DNA from: Crossiella sp. CA-258035
GTDB lineage: Bacteria; Actinomycetota; Actinomycetes; Mycobacteriales; Pseudonocardiaceae
Direction of reading: 5' to 3'
DNA length: 64,000 nucleotides
NCBI RefSeq assembly: GCF_030064675.1
Contig: NZ_CP116413.1
Span: 5,674,001 to 5,738,000, forward strand
Shown piece after piece: positions 25,066-33,614 of this stretch (position 1 is the stretch's first letter; each line of letters opens with the position of its first letter). A program made the translations under genes and the position numbers. The notes under the pieces are model-generated. The model ran no database searches, was not told where the DNA came from, and saw nothing but the letters and a program-made list of their open reading frames with translations.

Positions 25066-26892
25066 GTGGACCAGTACGCACCGATCGCAGACCACGGCCT
25101 GATCGGCGACCTGCACACCGCGGCGCTGGTCAGCACCGAGGGGACCATCGACTGGTTCTGCTGCCCCAGGTTCGACTCGCCGAGCGTGTTCGGCGCGCTG
25201 CTGGACCACCGGCGCGGCGGCCACTTCGCCATCCGCCCCGCACGCGGGCCCTACACCACCAAACAGCTCTACTTCCCGGACACCGCGGTGCTGATCACCA
25301 GGTTCCTGGCCCCGGGCGGCACCGGCGAGGTGGTCGACTTCATGCCGCCGGGCCCCCGTTCGGCCACCGGGAACCACCGGCTGGTGCGGATGCTGCGGTG
25401 CGTGCGCGGCCAGATCGACTTCGAGGTGGAGGTGGCGCCGCGGTTCGACTACGGCAGGCAGCCGCACTCGGCCGTGCTGACCGAGCACGGCGCGATCTTC
25501 GACGCGGGCACCCACGCGCTGACCCTGCACGTGGCCCGCGGCCACGAGGACGTCCGGCAGGCCGAGGTGTGGGTCAGCCAGGACGGCGACGTGGGGGCCG
25601 CGCTCACGCTGACCGCGGGGCAGGTGCGCGGGATCGTGCTGGAGTCCGCGGCCGAGGGCGCGCCCAGGGTCATCCGGCCTGCCGAGGTCCGCCAGCTGTT
25701 CGAGGAGACCGTGCGGTTCTGGCAGTCCTGGCTGGCCGGCTCGAGCTACCGCGGCCGCTGGCGGGAGGCGGTCAACCGGTCGGCGGTCACCCTCAAGCTG
25801 CTGACCTACGCCCCGACCGGCGCGATGGTGGCCGCGCCCACCGCGGGACTGCCCGAACAGCTCGGCGGGGAACGCAACTGGGACTACCGCTACACCTGGA
25901 TCAGGGACGCCTCGTTCTCGGTGAACTCCTTGCTGGGCCTGGGATTGCGCACCGAGGCCGAGGACTTCGCGCACTGGCTCGGCGACCGGTACGAACAGCG
26001 GCCCGAGCACGCCGACGGGCCACTCCAGCTGATGTACCGGGTGGACGGTTCGGCGGACCTGCACGAGGAGGTCCTCGGGCACTGGGAGGGATATCGCGGC
26101 TCACGCCCGGTGCGGATCGGCAACGAGGCCGCGGGCCAGCTCCAGCTCGACATCTACGGCGAGGCGCTGGACAGCCTGTACCAGGCGGACCAGCACGGGC
26201 TGCGCCTCGGCCAGCGAGGCTGGCAGGCCGTGCTGGAGCTGCTGGACTGGCTGGCGGTGAACTGGAACCGGCCGGAGGAGGGCATCTGGGAGACCAGGGG
26301 CGGCCGGGCCGACTTCACCTACGGCCGGGTGATGAGCTGGGTGGCCTTCGACCGCGCGATCCGGCTGGCCGAGCAGTCCGGCAGGCCCAGCCCGGCCCAG
26401 CGGTGGCGGCAGGAACGCGACCGCGTGCACACCCAGGTCTTCACCCACGGCTGGGATCCGGTGCGCGCCGCCTTCGTCCAGCAGTACGGCTCGACCGTGC
26501 TCGACTCCTCGCTGCTGCGCATGCCCAAGGTCGGCTTCATCGCGCCACGGGACCCGCTCTGGCTGAGCACGCTGTCGGCGATCGGCACGGACCTGGTCAG
26601 CGACAGCCTGGTCTACCGCTACGATCCGGCCGCCTCACCGGACGGGCTGGCGGGCGCCGAGGGCACGTTCTCGTTGTGCACCTTCGGTTATGTGGACGCG
26701 CTGGCCCGCGCCGGCCAGGTGGCGCGGGCCCGTCTGATCTTCGACAAGATGCTCACCTACGCCAACCACCTCGGCCTCTACGCCGAGGAGGTCGGCCCCA
26801 CCGGCGAGCAGCTCGGCAACTTCCCGCAGGCCTTCACCCACCTGGCCCTGATCGACGCCGCGCTCACCCTCGACCAGATCGACCAGCGGTGA
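25066..26892 (+). CDS. Glycoside hydrolase family 15 (glucoamylase/trehalase-like)
   Basis: A 608-residue cytosolic enzyme. The N-terminal beta-sandwich (about 1-220) begins [25 protein letters not shown], and the alpha/alpha barrel (about 230-600) has [34 protein letters not shown] and [20 protein letters not shown]; the last two carry the catalytic acid pair in GH15. Actinobacterial proteins of this size include trehalases and glucan 1,4-alpha-glucosidases. The GTG start is preceded by GAGGAG. There is no signal peptide, so intracellular trehalose or glycogen oligosaccharides are the likely substrate. Confidence 0.9.
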   Translation: MDQYAPIADHGLIGDLHTAALVSTEGTIDWFCCPRFDSPSVFGALLDHRRGGHFAIRPARGPYTTKQLYFPDTAVLITRFLAPGGTGEVVDFMPPGPRSATGNHRLVRMLRCVRGQIDFEVEVAPRFDYGRQPHSAVLTEHGAIFDAGTHALTLHVARGHEDVRQAEVWVSQDGDVGAALTLTAGQVRGIVLESAAEGAPRVIRPAEVRQLFEETVRFWQSWLAGSSYRGRWREAVNRSAVTLKLLTYAPTGAMVAAPTAGLPEQLGGERNWDYRYTWIRDASFSVNSLLGLGLRTEAEDFAHWLGDRYEQRPEHADGPLQLMYRVDGSADLHEEVLGHWEGYRGSRPVRIGNEAAGQLQLDIYGEALDSLYQADQHGLRLGQRGWQAVLELLDWLAVNWNRPEEGIWETRGGRADFTYGRVMSWVAFDRAIRLAEQSGRPSPAQRWRQERDRVHTQVFTHGWDPVRAAFVQQYGSTVLDSSLLRMPKVGFIAPRDPLWLSTLSAIGTDLVSDSLVYRYDPAASPDGLAGAEGTFSLCTFGYVDALARAGQVARARLIFDKMLTYANHLGLYAEEVGPTGEQLGNFPQAFTHLALIDAALTLDQIDQR

Positions 26893-26902
26893 GGCCCCCC
26901 GG

Positions 26903-28051
26903 TCAGAGACCCAGCTGCCGCGCGATCAGCATGCGCTGGACCTCGCTGGTGCCCTCGCCGATCTCCAGGATCTTCGCGTCCCGGTAGAACCGGCCCACCG
27001 GGTACTCGTTCATGAAGCCGTAGCCGCCGAAGACCTGGGTGGCGTCGCGGGCGTTGTCCATGGCCGCGTTGCTGGCCACCAGCTTGGCGATGGCGGCCTC
27101 CTTCTTGAAGGGCTCGCCGCGCAGCATCTTGGCCGCGGCGTGGTGGTAGGCCAGCCGCGAGGTGTGCGCGCGGGCCTCCATGTCGGCGATCTTGAACTGG
27201 ATGGCCTGGTACTCGCCGATCTTCTGGCCGAAGGCCTCGCGCTCGCCCGCGTAGCGCACCGACTCGTCCACACAGCCCTGGGCCAGGCCCACCGACAGCG
27301 CGGCGATGGCGATCCGGCCCTCGTCCAGGGTCTGCAGGAACTGGGCGTAGCCGCGGCCGCGTTCGCCGAGCAGGTTCTTGGCAGGCACCCGAACGTCCGC
27401 AAAGGACAGTTCGTGGGTGTCGCTGGCGTTCCAGCCGACCTTGGAGTACTTCTTGGCCACGGTGAAGCCGGGGGTGCCCGAGGGCACGATGATGGTGGAG
27501 ATCTCCTTGCGGCCATCGGGTTTCTTGCCGGTGACCGCGGCGACGGTGACGAAGCCGGTGAGGTCGGTGCCGGAGTTGGTGATGAAGGCCTTGCTGCCGT
27601 TGATCACCCACTCGTCACCGTCCAGCTTGGCGGTGGTGCGCATGCCGGAGGCGTCCGAGCCGCTGCCGGGCTCGGTGAGGCCGAAGGCGCCGAGCTGTTC
27701 CGCGGTGCACAGCCTGGGCAGCCACTCCGCCTTCTGCTCCGGGGTGCCGAAGCGGTGGATCGGCATGGCGCCGAGGGAGACCCCGGCCTCCAGGGTGATC
27801 GCCACCGAGGAGTCGACGCGGGCCAGCTCCTCCAGGGCCAGGCAGAGCGCGAAGTAGTCGCCGCCCATGCCGCCGTCGGCCTCCGGGAAGGGCAGGCCGA
27901 ACAGGCCCATCTGACCCATCTTGCGCACGATCTCGTACGGGAACTCGCAGTTCTCGTAGAACTCCCCGATGACCGGGGCGACCTCGTCCCTGGCGAACTC
28001 GGCGACCGTCTTGCGGAGGGCCTCGTACTCCTCGCTCAGCTGCTCGAACAT
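26903..28051 (-). CDS. Acyl-CoA dehydrogenase (FadE19-like, leucine catabolism)
   Basis: A 382-residue FAD flavoenzyme. Motifs in order: [19 protein letters not shown] (FAD/substrate), [59 protein letters not shown] and the C-terminal [10 protein letters not shown] carrying the catalytic Glu of the short-chain type. It is the last gene of a three-gene operon, starting one base after the biotin carboxylase stop with AGGAGGG upstream. The same order (carboxyltransferase, biotin carboxylase, acyl-CoA dehydrogenase, divergent TetR) is found at accD1-accA1-fadE19 in Mycobacterium tuberculosis, which supports isovaleryl-CoA or a related branched acyl-CoA as substrate. Confidence 0.92.
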   Translation of the reverse strand: MFEQLSEEYEALRKTVAEFARDEVAPVIGEFYENCEFPYEIVRKMGQMGLFGLPFPEADGGMGGDYFALCLALEELARVDSSVAITLEAGVSLGAMPIHRFGTPEQKAEWLPRLCTAEQLGAFGLTEPGSGSDASGMRTTAKLDGDEWVINGSKAFITNSGTDLTGFVTVAAVTGKKPDGRKEISTIIVPSGTPGFTVAKKYSKVGWNASDTHELSFADVRVPAKNLLGERGRGYAQFLQTLDEGRIAIAALSVGLAQGCVDESVRYAGEREAFGQKIGEYQAIQFKIADMEARAHTSRLAYHHAAAKMLRGEPFKKEAAIAKLVASNAAMDNARDATQVFGGYGFMNEYPVGRFYRDAKILEIGEGTSEVQRMLIARQLGL

Positions 28052-28052
28052 C

Positions 28053-30047
28053 TCATCCCTCCTGGGGAGTAACGACGGCAAGGGCCTGGTCCAGACCGAC
28101 CTGTTGGCCGGGCCGCACCCGTAGTTCGCTGACGAGGCCGTCCACCGGGGCGGTGATGGTGTGCTCCATCTTCATGGCCTCGACGATGATCAGGGGCTGG
28201 CCCGCGGTGACGGCCTCCCCCTGGGCGACCTTGACCACCAGCACGGTGCCGGGCATCGGGCTGGTGACCGGGCCACCACGCCCGCCGGGGGCCTCGTGCC
28301 GGGCGGCGGCCAGCTTCTCGGTCTCGGTGAGCTGGTAGGTGCTGCCGTCCGCGGTCAGCCAGCTGGACTGTCCACTGCGGACGGTGGTGAACCTGGTGGT
28401 GCGGCCCCGGTAGGACAGGGTGAGCCGGACCGCGCCGTCGGCGTCGACCGTGGCCGAGGCGCTGGCGGGCTCGGGATCTCCTTCGCCGACCACGACTTCC
28501 GCGTTGTGCGCGCGGCCGCGGACCTTGACCTCGACCGGCTCCTGCCCCGCGGTCTCGATCTGCCAGCTGGCCCAGGCCGGTTCGCCGATCCGCCAGCCGC
28601 CGGGCACGTCCCACGGGTCGGCGGAACCGCTGGGTTCCAGTGCCAGCAACCGTTCCAGCGCCGCGGCCGCGTAGACCTCCTGCGGCACCTCGGACTCGGT
28701 GAGCTTGTCCAGCTTGCGCTCGACCAGGCCGGTGTCCAGGCGTCCGGCGGCCACGTCCTCATCGGCCAGCAGGGCGAGCAGGAACGGGATGTTGGTGGTG
28801 ACGCCGAGCAGCACCGAGTTGGCCAGCGCGTCCCGCAGCCGCCGGATGGCCTCGGCCCGGTCCCGGCCGTGCGCGATGTACTTGGCCAGCATCGGGTCGT
28901 AGTCGCTGCCGACCGCGCTGCCGGGCAGCAGCGCCGAGTCCACCCGCACCCGGTCGCCGGGTTCGCGCAGCACCAGCACGGTGCCGCCGGTGGGCAGGAA
29001 GCCGCGGGCCGGGTCCTCGGCGTAGATCCGCGCCTCCACCGCGTGCCCGGTCAGCTCAACGTCCTTTTGGGACAGTGCGAGCTTCTCCCCCGCCGCCACC
29101 CGCAGCTGCCACTCCACCAGGTCCAGGCCGGTGACCAGCTCGGTGACCGGGTGCTCGACCTGGAGCCGGGTGTTCATCTCCATGAAGAAGAACTCCTCGG
29201 GGGCGTCCGCGGAGACGATGAACTCCACGGTGCCCGCGCCGGTGTAGCCCACCGAGCGCGCGGCCTCGGCCGCCGCCGCGCCCATCCGCTGCCGGGTTTC
29301 CTCCTCCAGCAGCGGCGAGGGCGCCTCTTCCACGATCTTCTGGTGCCGCCGTTGCAGGCTGCACTCGCGCTCGCCCAGGTGCAGCACGGTGCCGTGGTTG
29401 TCGGCCAGCACCTGGATCTCGATGTGCCGGGGCCGCTGCACGAACCGCTCCAGCAGCAGCGTGTCGTCGCCGAAGGAGCCGCGCGCCTCCCGCCGCGCGC
29501 TGGCGATCGCCTCGGCCAGCCCCGCGGTCTCGGTGACCAGCCGCATGCCCTTGCCGCCGCCACCGGCGGAAGGCTTGAGCAGCACCGGGAAACCGACCTC
29601 GGCCGCGGCCTCGATCAGGTCGGCGTCGGTCAGGCCGGGCTCGCTGCGGCCGGGCACCACGGGCACCCCGGCGGCCGAGACGGTCTGCTTGGCGCGGATC
29701 TTGTCGCCCATGGCCTCGATCGCGGCCGGCGGCGGGCCGATGAAGACCAGCCCGGCCTCGGCGCAGGCGGTGGCGAAGGCGGTGTTCTCGGCCAGGAAGC
29801 CGTAGCCGGGGTGCACGGCCTGCGCGCCGGTCTCCCTGGCCGCGTTGATGATCCGTTCGATGGACAGGTAGCTCTCCCGCGCGGCGGCCGGGCCGATGCG
29901 CACCGCGACGTCGGCCTCCCGCACGTGCCGGGCACCGGCGTCGGCGTCGCTGTACACCGCGACCGAGCGGATGCCCATGCGCCGCAACGTGTCGATCACC
30001 CGGACCGCGATCTCACCGCGGTTGGCGACCAGGACGGTGTCGAACAT
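28053..30047 (-). CDS. accA1: Biotin carboxylase/BCCP alpha subunit (methylcrotonyl-CoA carboxylase-like)
   Basis: A 664-residue biotin-dependent carboxylase subunit. The biotin carboxylase half (1-445) starts [18 protein letters not shown] and contains the ATP-grasp glycine loop [26 protein letters not shown] and [17 protein letters not shown] linker (450-590) leads to the biotinyl domain with EAMKMEH, Lys626 being the biotinylation site. It carboxylates biotin with ATP and bicarbonate; the partner at 30059 transfers CO2 to the acyl-CoA. Eleven bases separate the two genes. The symbol follows synteny with the mycobacterial leucine-degradation locus. Confidence 0.92.
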   Translation of the reverse strand: MFDTVLVANRGEIAVRVIDTLRRMGIRSVAVYSDADAGARHVREADVAVRIGPAAARESYLSIERIINAARETGAQAVHPGYGFLAENTAFATACAEAGLVFIGPPPAAIEAMGDKIRAKQTVSAAGVPVVPGRSEPGLTDADLIEAAAEVGFPVLLKPSAGGGGKGMRLVTETAGLAEAIASARREARGSFGDDTLLLERFVQRPRHIEIQVLADNHGTVLHLGERECSLQRRHQKIVEEAPSPLLEEETRQRMGAAAAEAARSVGYTGAGTVEFIVSADAPEEFFFMEMNTRLQVEHPVTELVTGLDLVEWQLRVAAGEKLALSQKDVELTGHAVEARIYAEDPARGFLPTGGTVLVLREPGDRVRVDSALLPGSAVGSDYDPMLAKYIAHGRDRAEAIRRLRDALANSVLLGVTTNIPFLLALLADEDVAAGRLDTGLVERKLDKLTESEVPQEVYAAAALERLLALEPSGSADPWDVPGGWRIGEPAWASWQIETAGQEPVEVKVRGRAHNAEVVVGEGDPEPASASATVDADGAVRLTLSYRGRTTRFTTVRSGQSSWLTADGSTYQLTETEKLAAARHEAPGGRGGPVTSPMPGTVLVVKVAQGEAVTAGQPLIIVEAMKMEHTITAPVDGLVSELRVRPGQQVGLDQALAVVTPQEG

Positions 30048-30058
30048 GGTCAACTGCC

Positions 30059-31666
30059 TCACATTCGGAAAACGCCGTAGCCCGTGGGCTCGATCGGCGC
30101 GTTGGCGGCGGCGGAGAGGGCGAGTCCGAGCACGGTGCGGGTGTCGGCGGGGTCGATCACGCCGTCGTCCCACAGCCGGGCGGTGGAGTAGTAGGGGTGG
30201 CCCTGGTCCTCGTACTGGGCGCGGATCGGGTCCTTGAACGCCTGCTCGTCCTCGGCCGGCCAGTCCTGGCCCTTGGCCTCGAACTGGTCGCGGCGCACGG
30301 TGGCCAGCACCGAGGCGGCCTGTTCGCCGCCCATCACCGAGATCCGCGCGTTCGGCCACATCCAGAGGAACCGCGGCGAGTAGGCCCGGCCGCACATCGA
30401 GTAGTTGCCCGCGCCGAAGGAGCCACCGATGATCATGGTGAACTTGGGCACCCGCGCGCAGGCCACCGCGGTGACCATCTTGGCGCCGTGCTTGGCGATG
30501 CCGCCCGCCTCGTACTCGCGGCCGACCATGAACCCGGAGATGTTCTGCAGGAACACCAGCGGGGTCTGCCGCTGGTCGCAGAGCTGGATGAAGTGCGCGC
30601 CCTTGACCGCGGACTCGCCGAAGAGGATGCCGTTGTTGGCCACGATGCCCACCGGGTGGCCGTGGATGCGGGCGAACCCGGTGACCAGGGTCTGCCCGTA
30701 CTCCCGCTTGAACTCGTGGAACCGGCTGCCGTCGACGATCCGCGCGATCACCTCGCGCACGTCGTAGGGGGTGCGGCTGTCCACCGGCACCACGCCGTAG
30801 AGCTCGGCGGGGTCGGCCAGCGGCTCCTCGCTCGGCTCGATCCGCCACGGCTTGGGCTGACGCGGGCCGAGGGTGTCCACAATGGACCGGACGATCTGCA
30901 GCGCGTGCGCGTCGTCCTCTGCCAGGTGGTCGGTGACGCCGGAGGTGCGCGAGTGCAGCTCGCCGCCGCCCAGCTCCTCCGCGGTGACCACCTCACCGGT
31001 GGCCGCCTTCACCAGCGGCGGGCCGCCGAGGAAGATCGTGCCCTGGTTGCGCACGATCACCGCTTCGTCGCTCATCGCCGGGACGTAGGCGCCGCCGGCG
31101 GTGCAGGAGCCGAGCACCGCGGCGATCTGCGGGATGCCCCGGCCGGACATGGTGGCCTGGTTGTAGAAGATCCGGCCGAAGTGCTCGCGGTCGGGGAACA
31201 CCTCGTCCTGGCGGGGCAGGAACGCACCGCCGGAGTCGACCAGGTACACGCAGGGCAGGTTGTTGTGCAGCGCCACTTCCTGGGCGCGCAGGTGCTTCTT
31301 GACCGTCATCGGGTAGTAGGTGCCGCCCTTGACGGTGGCGTCGTTGGCCACGATCACGCACTCGCGACCGGAGATCCGGCCGACACCGGTGATGATGCCG
31401 GCGGCCGGGGCCTCGCCGTCGTACATGCCGTGCGCGGCCAGCGGGGACAGCTCCAGGAACGGCGAGCCGGGGTCGACCAGTGAGTCGACGCGGTCCCGCG
31501 GCAGCAGCTTGCCGCGCTCGACGTGCCGCTGCCGGGCGCGCTCCGGGCCGCCCTTGCGCGCCTGGGCCAGCTGGTCGCGCAGGTCGGCGGACAGCGCGGT
31601 GTGCTCCTCGACGGCGCGCTTGAAGCTCTCCGCCGTCGGGTCGGCGGCGCTGCGCAGGACGTCCAT
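30059..31666 (-). CDS. accD1: Acyl-CoA carboxyltransferase beta subunit (methylcrotonyl-CoA carboxylase-like)
   Basis: A 535-residue crotonase-fold carboxyltransferase. The N-terminal half has [19 protein letters not shown] and [17 protein letters not shown], the middle [16 protein letters not shown], and the C-terminal half [17 protein letters not shown] and [19 protein letters not shown] with the two oxyanion-hole glycine clusters. The C-terminus [29 protein letters not shown] is characteristic of the methylcrotonyl-CoA carboxylase branch. It is the first gene of the operon and starts with GGAGAG upstream. Two TetR-type operators lie between it and the divergent regulator. Confidence 0.93.
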   Translation of the reverse strand: MDVLRSAADPTAESFKRAVEEHTALSADLRDQLAQARKGGPERARQRHVERGKLLPRDRVDSLVDPGSPFLELSPLAAHGMYDGEAPAAGIITGVGRISGRECVIVANDATVKGGTYYPMTVKKHLRAQEVALHNNLPCVYLVDSGGAFLPRQDEVFPDREHFGRIFYNQATMSGRGIPQIAAVLGSCTAGGAYVPAMSDEAVIVRNQGTIFLGGPPLVKAATGEVVTAEELGGGELHSRTSGVTDHLAEDDAHALQIVRSIVDTLGPRQPKPWRIEPSEEPLADPAELYGVVPVDSRTPYDVREVIARIVDGSRFHEFKREYGQTLVTGFARIHGHPVGIVANNGILFGESAVKGAHFIQLCDQRQTPLVFLQNISGFMVGREYEAGGIAKHGAKMVTAVACARVPKFTMIIGGSFGAGNYSMCGRAYSPRFLWMWPNARISVMGGEQAASVLATVRRDQFEAKGQDWPAEDEQAFKDPIRAQYEDQGHPYYSTARLWDDGVIDPADTRTVLGLALSAAANAPIEPTGYGVFRM

Positions 31667-31689
31667 GTGCCGGACTCTCCTCGTTGAAA

Positions 31690-31736
31690 GTTAACGGCCG
31701 TTAACACGGTCTCCCACGATGTTAACGCTCGCTAAC
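31690..31736. promoter_or_regulatory. Two TetR-type operators in the accD1/tetR divergent promoter
   Basis: GTTAACGGCCGTTAAC (31690-31705) is a perfect 16-bp palindrome and GTTAACGCTCGCTAAC (31721-31736) is a near copy with one mismatch pair; centres are 31 bases apart, on the same helix face. They fill the 83-base gap between accD1 and the TetR gene. The likely scheme is autorepression plus repression of the operon until an acyl-CoA binds the regulator. Confidence 0.8.
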
Positions 31737-31749
31737 CCCCGGCGCTAGT

Positions 31750-32361
31750 ATGACCACTATGACGTCGAGCGCAGCCACCCGGCAGAGTGGGCCGACCCGT
31801 CGCGAACAGCTACTGGCCGCGGCGGCCGAGCTCTTCGCCCGGCACGGCTTCCACGGCGTCGGCATCGACGACATCGGCTCCGCGGTGGGCATCAGCGGCC
31901 CCGGCGTCTACCGGCACTTCCGCAGCAAGGACGCCATGCTCGGCGAGATGCTGGTGGACATCAGCCAGAAGCTCCTGGACGGCGGCGGGGCCAGGGTGGC
32001 CGCCGCGCCGGACCCGGAGTCCGCGCTCAACGCGCTGATCGGCTGGCAACTGGACTTCGCGCTGGACAACCGCGCGCTGATCACCGTGCACGAGCGCAAC
32101 CTGGGCAACCTGGCCGACGCCGACCGCCGCCAGGTCCGCGCCCTGCAGCGCCGCTACGTCGAGGTCTGGGTGCGGGTGATCGTGCAGGCGGTGCCCGGCC
32201 TGGACGACGAACCGGCCGCCCGCGCCGCCGCGCACGCGGTCTTCGGCCTGCTCAACTCCACCCCGCACAGCGCGCACCTGGACCGCGCGGCGATGGCCGG
32301 CCTGCTGCACCGGATGGCGCTGGCCGCGCTCACCACCCCGGGCACACTGTCCGGGAAGTGA
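31750..32361 (+). CDS. TetR-family regulator of the accD1-accA1-fadE operon
   Basis: A 203-residue repressor. The helix-turn-helix (about 18-65) reads REQLLAAAAELFARHGFHGVGIDDIGSAVG followed by GPGVYRHFRSKDAML. The C-terminal ligand domain is typical of acyl-CoA-responsive TetR proteins (LNALIGWQLDFALDNRALITVHERNL). Two in-frame ATGs (31750, 31759) are possible; both are close to the second operator, and no clear ribosome site is seen, so a nearly leaderless message is possible. Synteny with the regulator next to mycobacterial fadE19-accA1-accD1 supports control of branched-chain acyl-CoA catabolism. Confidence 0.9.
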   Translation: MTTMTSSAATRQSGPTRREQLLAAAAELFARHGFHGVGIDDIGSAVGISGPGVYRHFRSKDAMLGEMLVDISQKLLDGGGARVAAAPDPESALNALIGWQLDFALDNRALITVHERNLGNLADADRRQVRALQRRYVEVWVRVIVQAVPGLDDEPAARAAAHAVFGLLNSTPHSAHLDRAAMAGLLHRMALAALTTPGTLSGK

Positions 32362-32404
32362 GCGGGATCGCTTTTCCCACTGTAACGCGAGCTGCCCGAA
32401 ATAA

Positions 32405-32419
32405 GAACAAACGTTGTTC
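32405..32419. promoter_or_regulatory. Inverted repeat upstream of the transglutaminase gene
   Basis: GAACAA-ACG-TTGTTC is a perfect 6-bp-arm inverted repeat in the AT-richer 139-base gap between the TetR and transglutaminase genes. It lies 82 bases before the GTG start and could be an operator. No cognate regulator is known. Confidence 0.4.
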
Positions 32420-32500
32420 CCTGCCCCATTCGGGAAAAAGCACATGAGCGCGGTCACAACTGTTTGACCGCAATCGTTGCGAATTCCTAGCTTTCAAGCC

Positions 32501-33298
32501 GTGAGAAATTCCGTTCTGGTCCGTACCCTGACCGCCGCCGCGCTCGGTCTGGGTCTGCTCATCCCCGGCACTGCCGCCGCCACCGCGGCGCCGGCCCCCA
32601 CCGCCGCGGTATCCATCGTCGGCCTGCCGATCGCCCCGCCGCTCAAGCCCGGCACCGAGTCCAAGACCTGGAAGGTCGCCGACTACATCAAGGCGTGGGA
32701 GACCTTCCACGGCCGCGCGATGACCGCCGACGAGCGCGCCAACCTGGCCCGCGGCTGCATCGGCGTCACCGTGGTCAACCTGGAGCGCGCCGACGTCGGC
32801 AACCCGCCGCTCGGCCTGTCCTTCGGCACCTTCGGCAAGGCCCGCGAGGTGCAGGCCGCACTGAACGAGATCATCAAGTCCGGGCCCAGCGCCGCCCAGT
32901 ACGCCGCGGCCGTACGCGCCCACCCGCTGCTGGGCAAGCTGGAGAACGTACAGCGCGCACTCCCCCGCGACCTGGACACCGGCGAGCTGACCGCGGCCAT
33001 CTTCTCCAAGCGGTTCTACTCGAAGCAGAACCCGGACTGGACCGATGAGTTCGCCGAGAAGATGTACCGGCCGAATGCGCGCGGCCAGGTCGACATGAAC
33101 TCCTACCGTTATGCCGCCCGCCCCGGTTATGTCAACTTCGACTACGGCTGGTACGACGAGAACACCAAGAACTGGTGGCACGCGAACCACGCCGAACCGG
33201 GCATGAAGGTATTCCAGAGCACTTTCGACTACTATTCGCGTGACCTGTTGGACTTCGACCGCCAGGTGTTCACCGTGGCATTCGCGAAGAAGGTCTGA
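32501..33298 (+). CDS. Secreted microbial transglutaminase (protein-glutamine gamma-glutamyltransferase)
   Basis: A 265-residue homologue of Streptomyces mobaraensis transglutaminase, which crosslinks Gln and Lys side chains without calcium. The catalytic triad is visible: Cys86 in ARGCIGVT, Asp214 in VNFDYGW, His227 in NWWHANH. Other conserved blocks are VADYIKAWETFHGR, AAIFSKRFYSKQNPDW and LLDFDRQVFTVAF. The GTG at 32501 gives a signal peptide of about 30 residues (TAAATAAPAP). Unlike the Streptomyces enzyme, only about 20 residues lie between the predicted cleavage site and the core, so the usual long inhibitory propeptide is absent. Its stop overlaps the ATG of the next small gene. Confidence 0.85.
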   Translation: MRNSVLVRTLTAAALGLGLLIPGTAAATAAPAPTAAVSIVGLPIAPPLKPGTESKTWKVADYIKAWETFHGRAMTADERANLARGCIGVTVVNLERADVGNPPLGLSFGTFGKAREVQAALNEIIKSGPSAAQYAAAVRAHPLLGKLENVQRALPRDLDTGELTAAIFSKRFYSKQNPDWTDEFAEKMYRPNARGQVDMNSYRYAARPGYVNFDYGWYDENTKNWWHANHAEPGMKVFQSTFDYYSRDLLDFDRQVFTVAFAKKV

Positions 33299-33558
33299 TG
33301 AACCTCGCCGACCAGGCCGGGAAAACCGTCCGCCTCCGCGGCACCGCGGGCAACGCGCACGCGGGCGCGGTTCTCCTCCGCGACGGAGAACCACCGGTGT
33401 ACGTGGCCGGGCTGGCCGACTGGGGCGCGGCCGCCGGACTGACCGTGGAGGTGACCGGTGTGGTGACGATCGTCCCCGGCCCCGGCGGCACGGACCGGCA
33501 CGGCCTGATCGGCGACGTGGTCCAGCTCCGCGAGGCGGACTGGCACCCGGTCCGGTGA
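33298..33558 (+). CDS. Small hypothetical protein coupled to the transglutaminase
   Basis: An 86-residue protein whose ATG shares a base with the transglutaminase stop (TGATG), so it is translated by coupling. It has no signal peptide and reads as a compact beta-barrel, perhaps OB-fold-like: KTVRLRGTAGNAHAGAVLL, PVYVAGLADWG, LTVEVTGVVTIV, LIGDVVQLREADW. I do not recognise a family. Because the transglutaminase lacks a long propeptide, a cytosolic inhibitor that protects the producer before export is one possible role; that is speculation. A terminator hairpin follows. Confidence 0.7.
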   Translation: MNLADQAGKTVRLRGTAGNAHAGAVLLRDGEPPVYVAGLADWGAAAGLTVEVTGVVTIVPGPGGTDRHGLIGDVVQLREADWHPVR

Positions 33559-33563
33559 CCGGA

Positions 33564-33604
33564 GGTGGGGCGGGCGGCGCGCCTCGGGCGCCACCCGCCC
33601 CACC
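33564..33604. terminator. Bidirectional terminator hairpin
   Basis: An 11-bp perfect stem (GGTGGGGCGGG at 33564-33574 with its complement at 33594-33604) continues after one mismatch for five more base pairs. It sits between the convergent 86-codon gene and GH16 glucanase gene. There is no T-run, which is common in high-GC actinomycetes. Confidence 0.75.
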
Positions 33605-33614
33605 GCGGCACGGG

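Noticed and set aside
25066-32361. Considered whether the GH15 gene and the carboxylase operon form a mobile island.
   Set aside because: Codon use is like the rest of the chromosome, and the carboxylase order is conserved with mycobacteria, which indicates vertical core genes.
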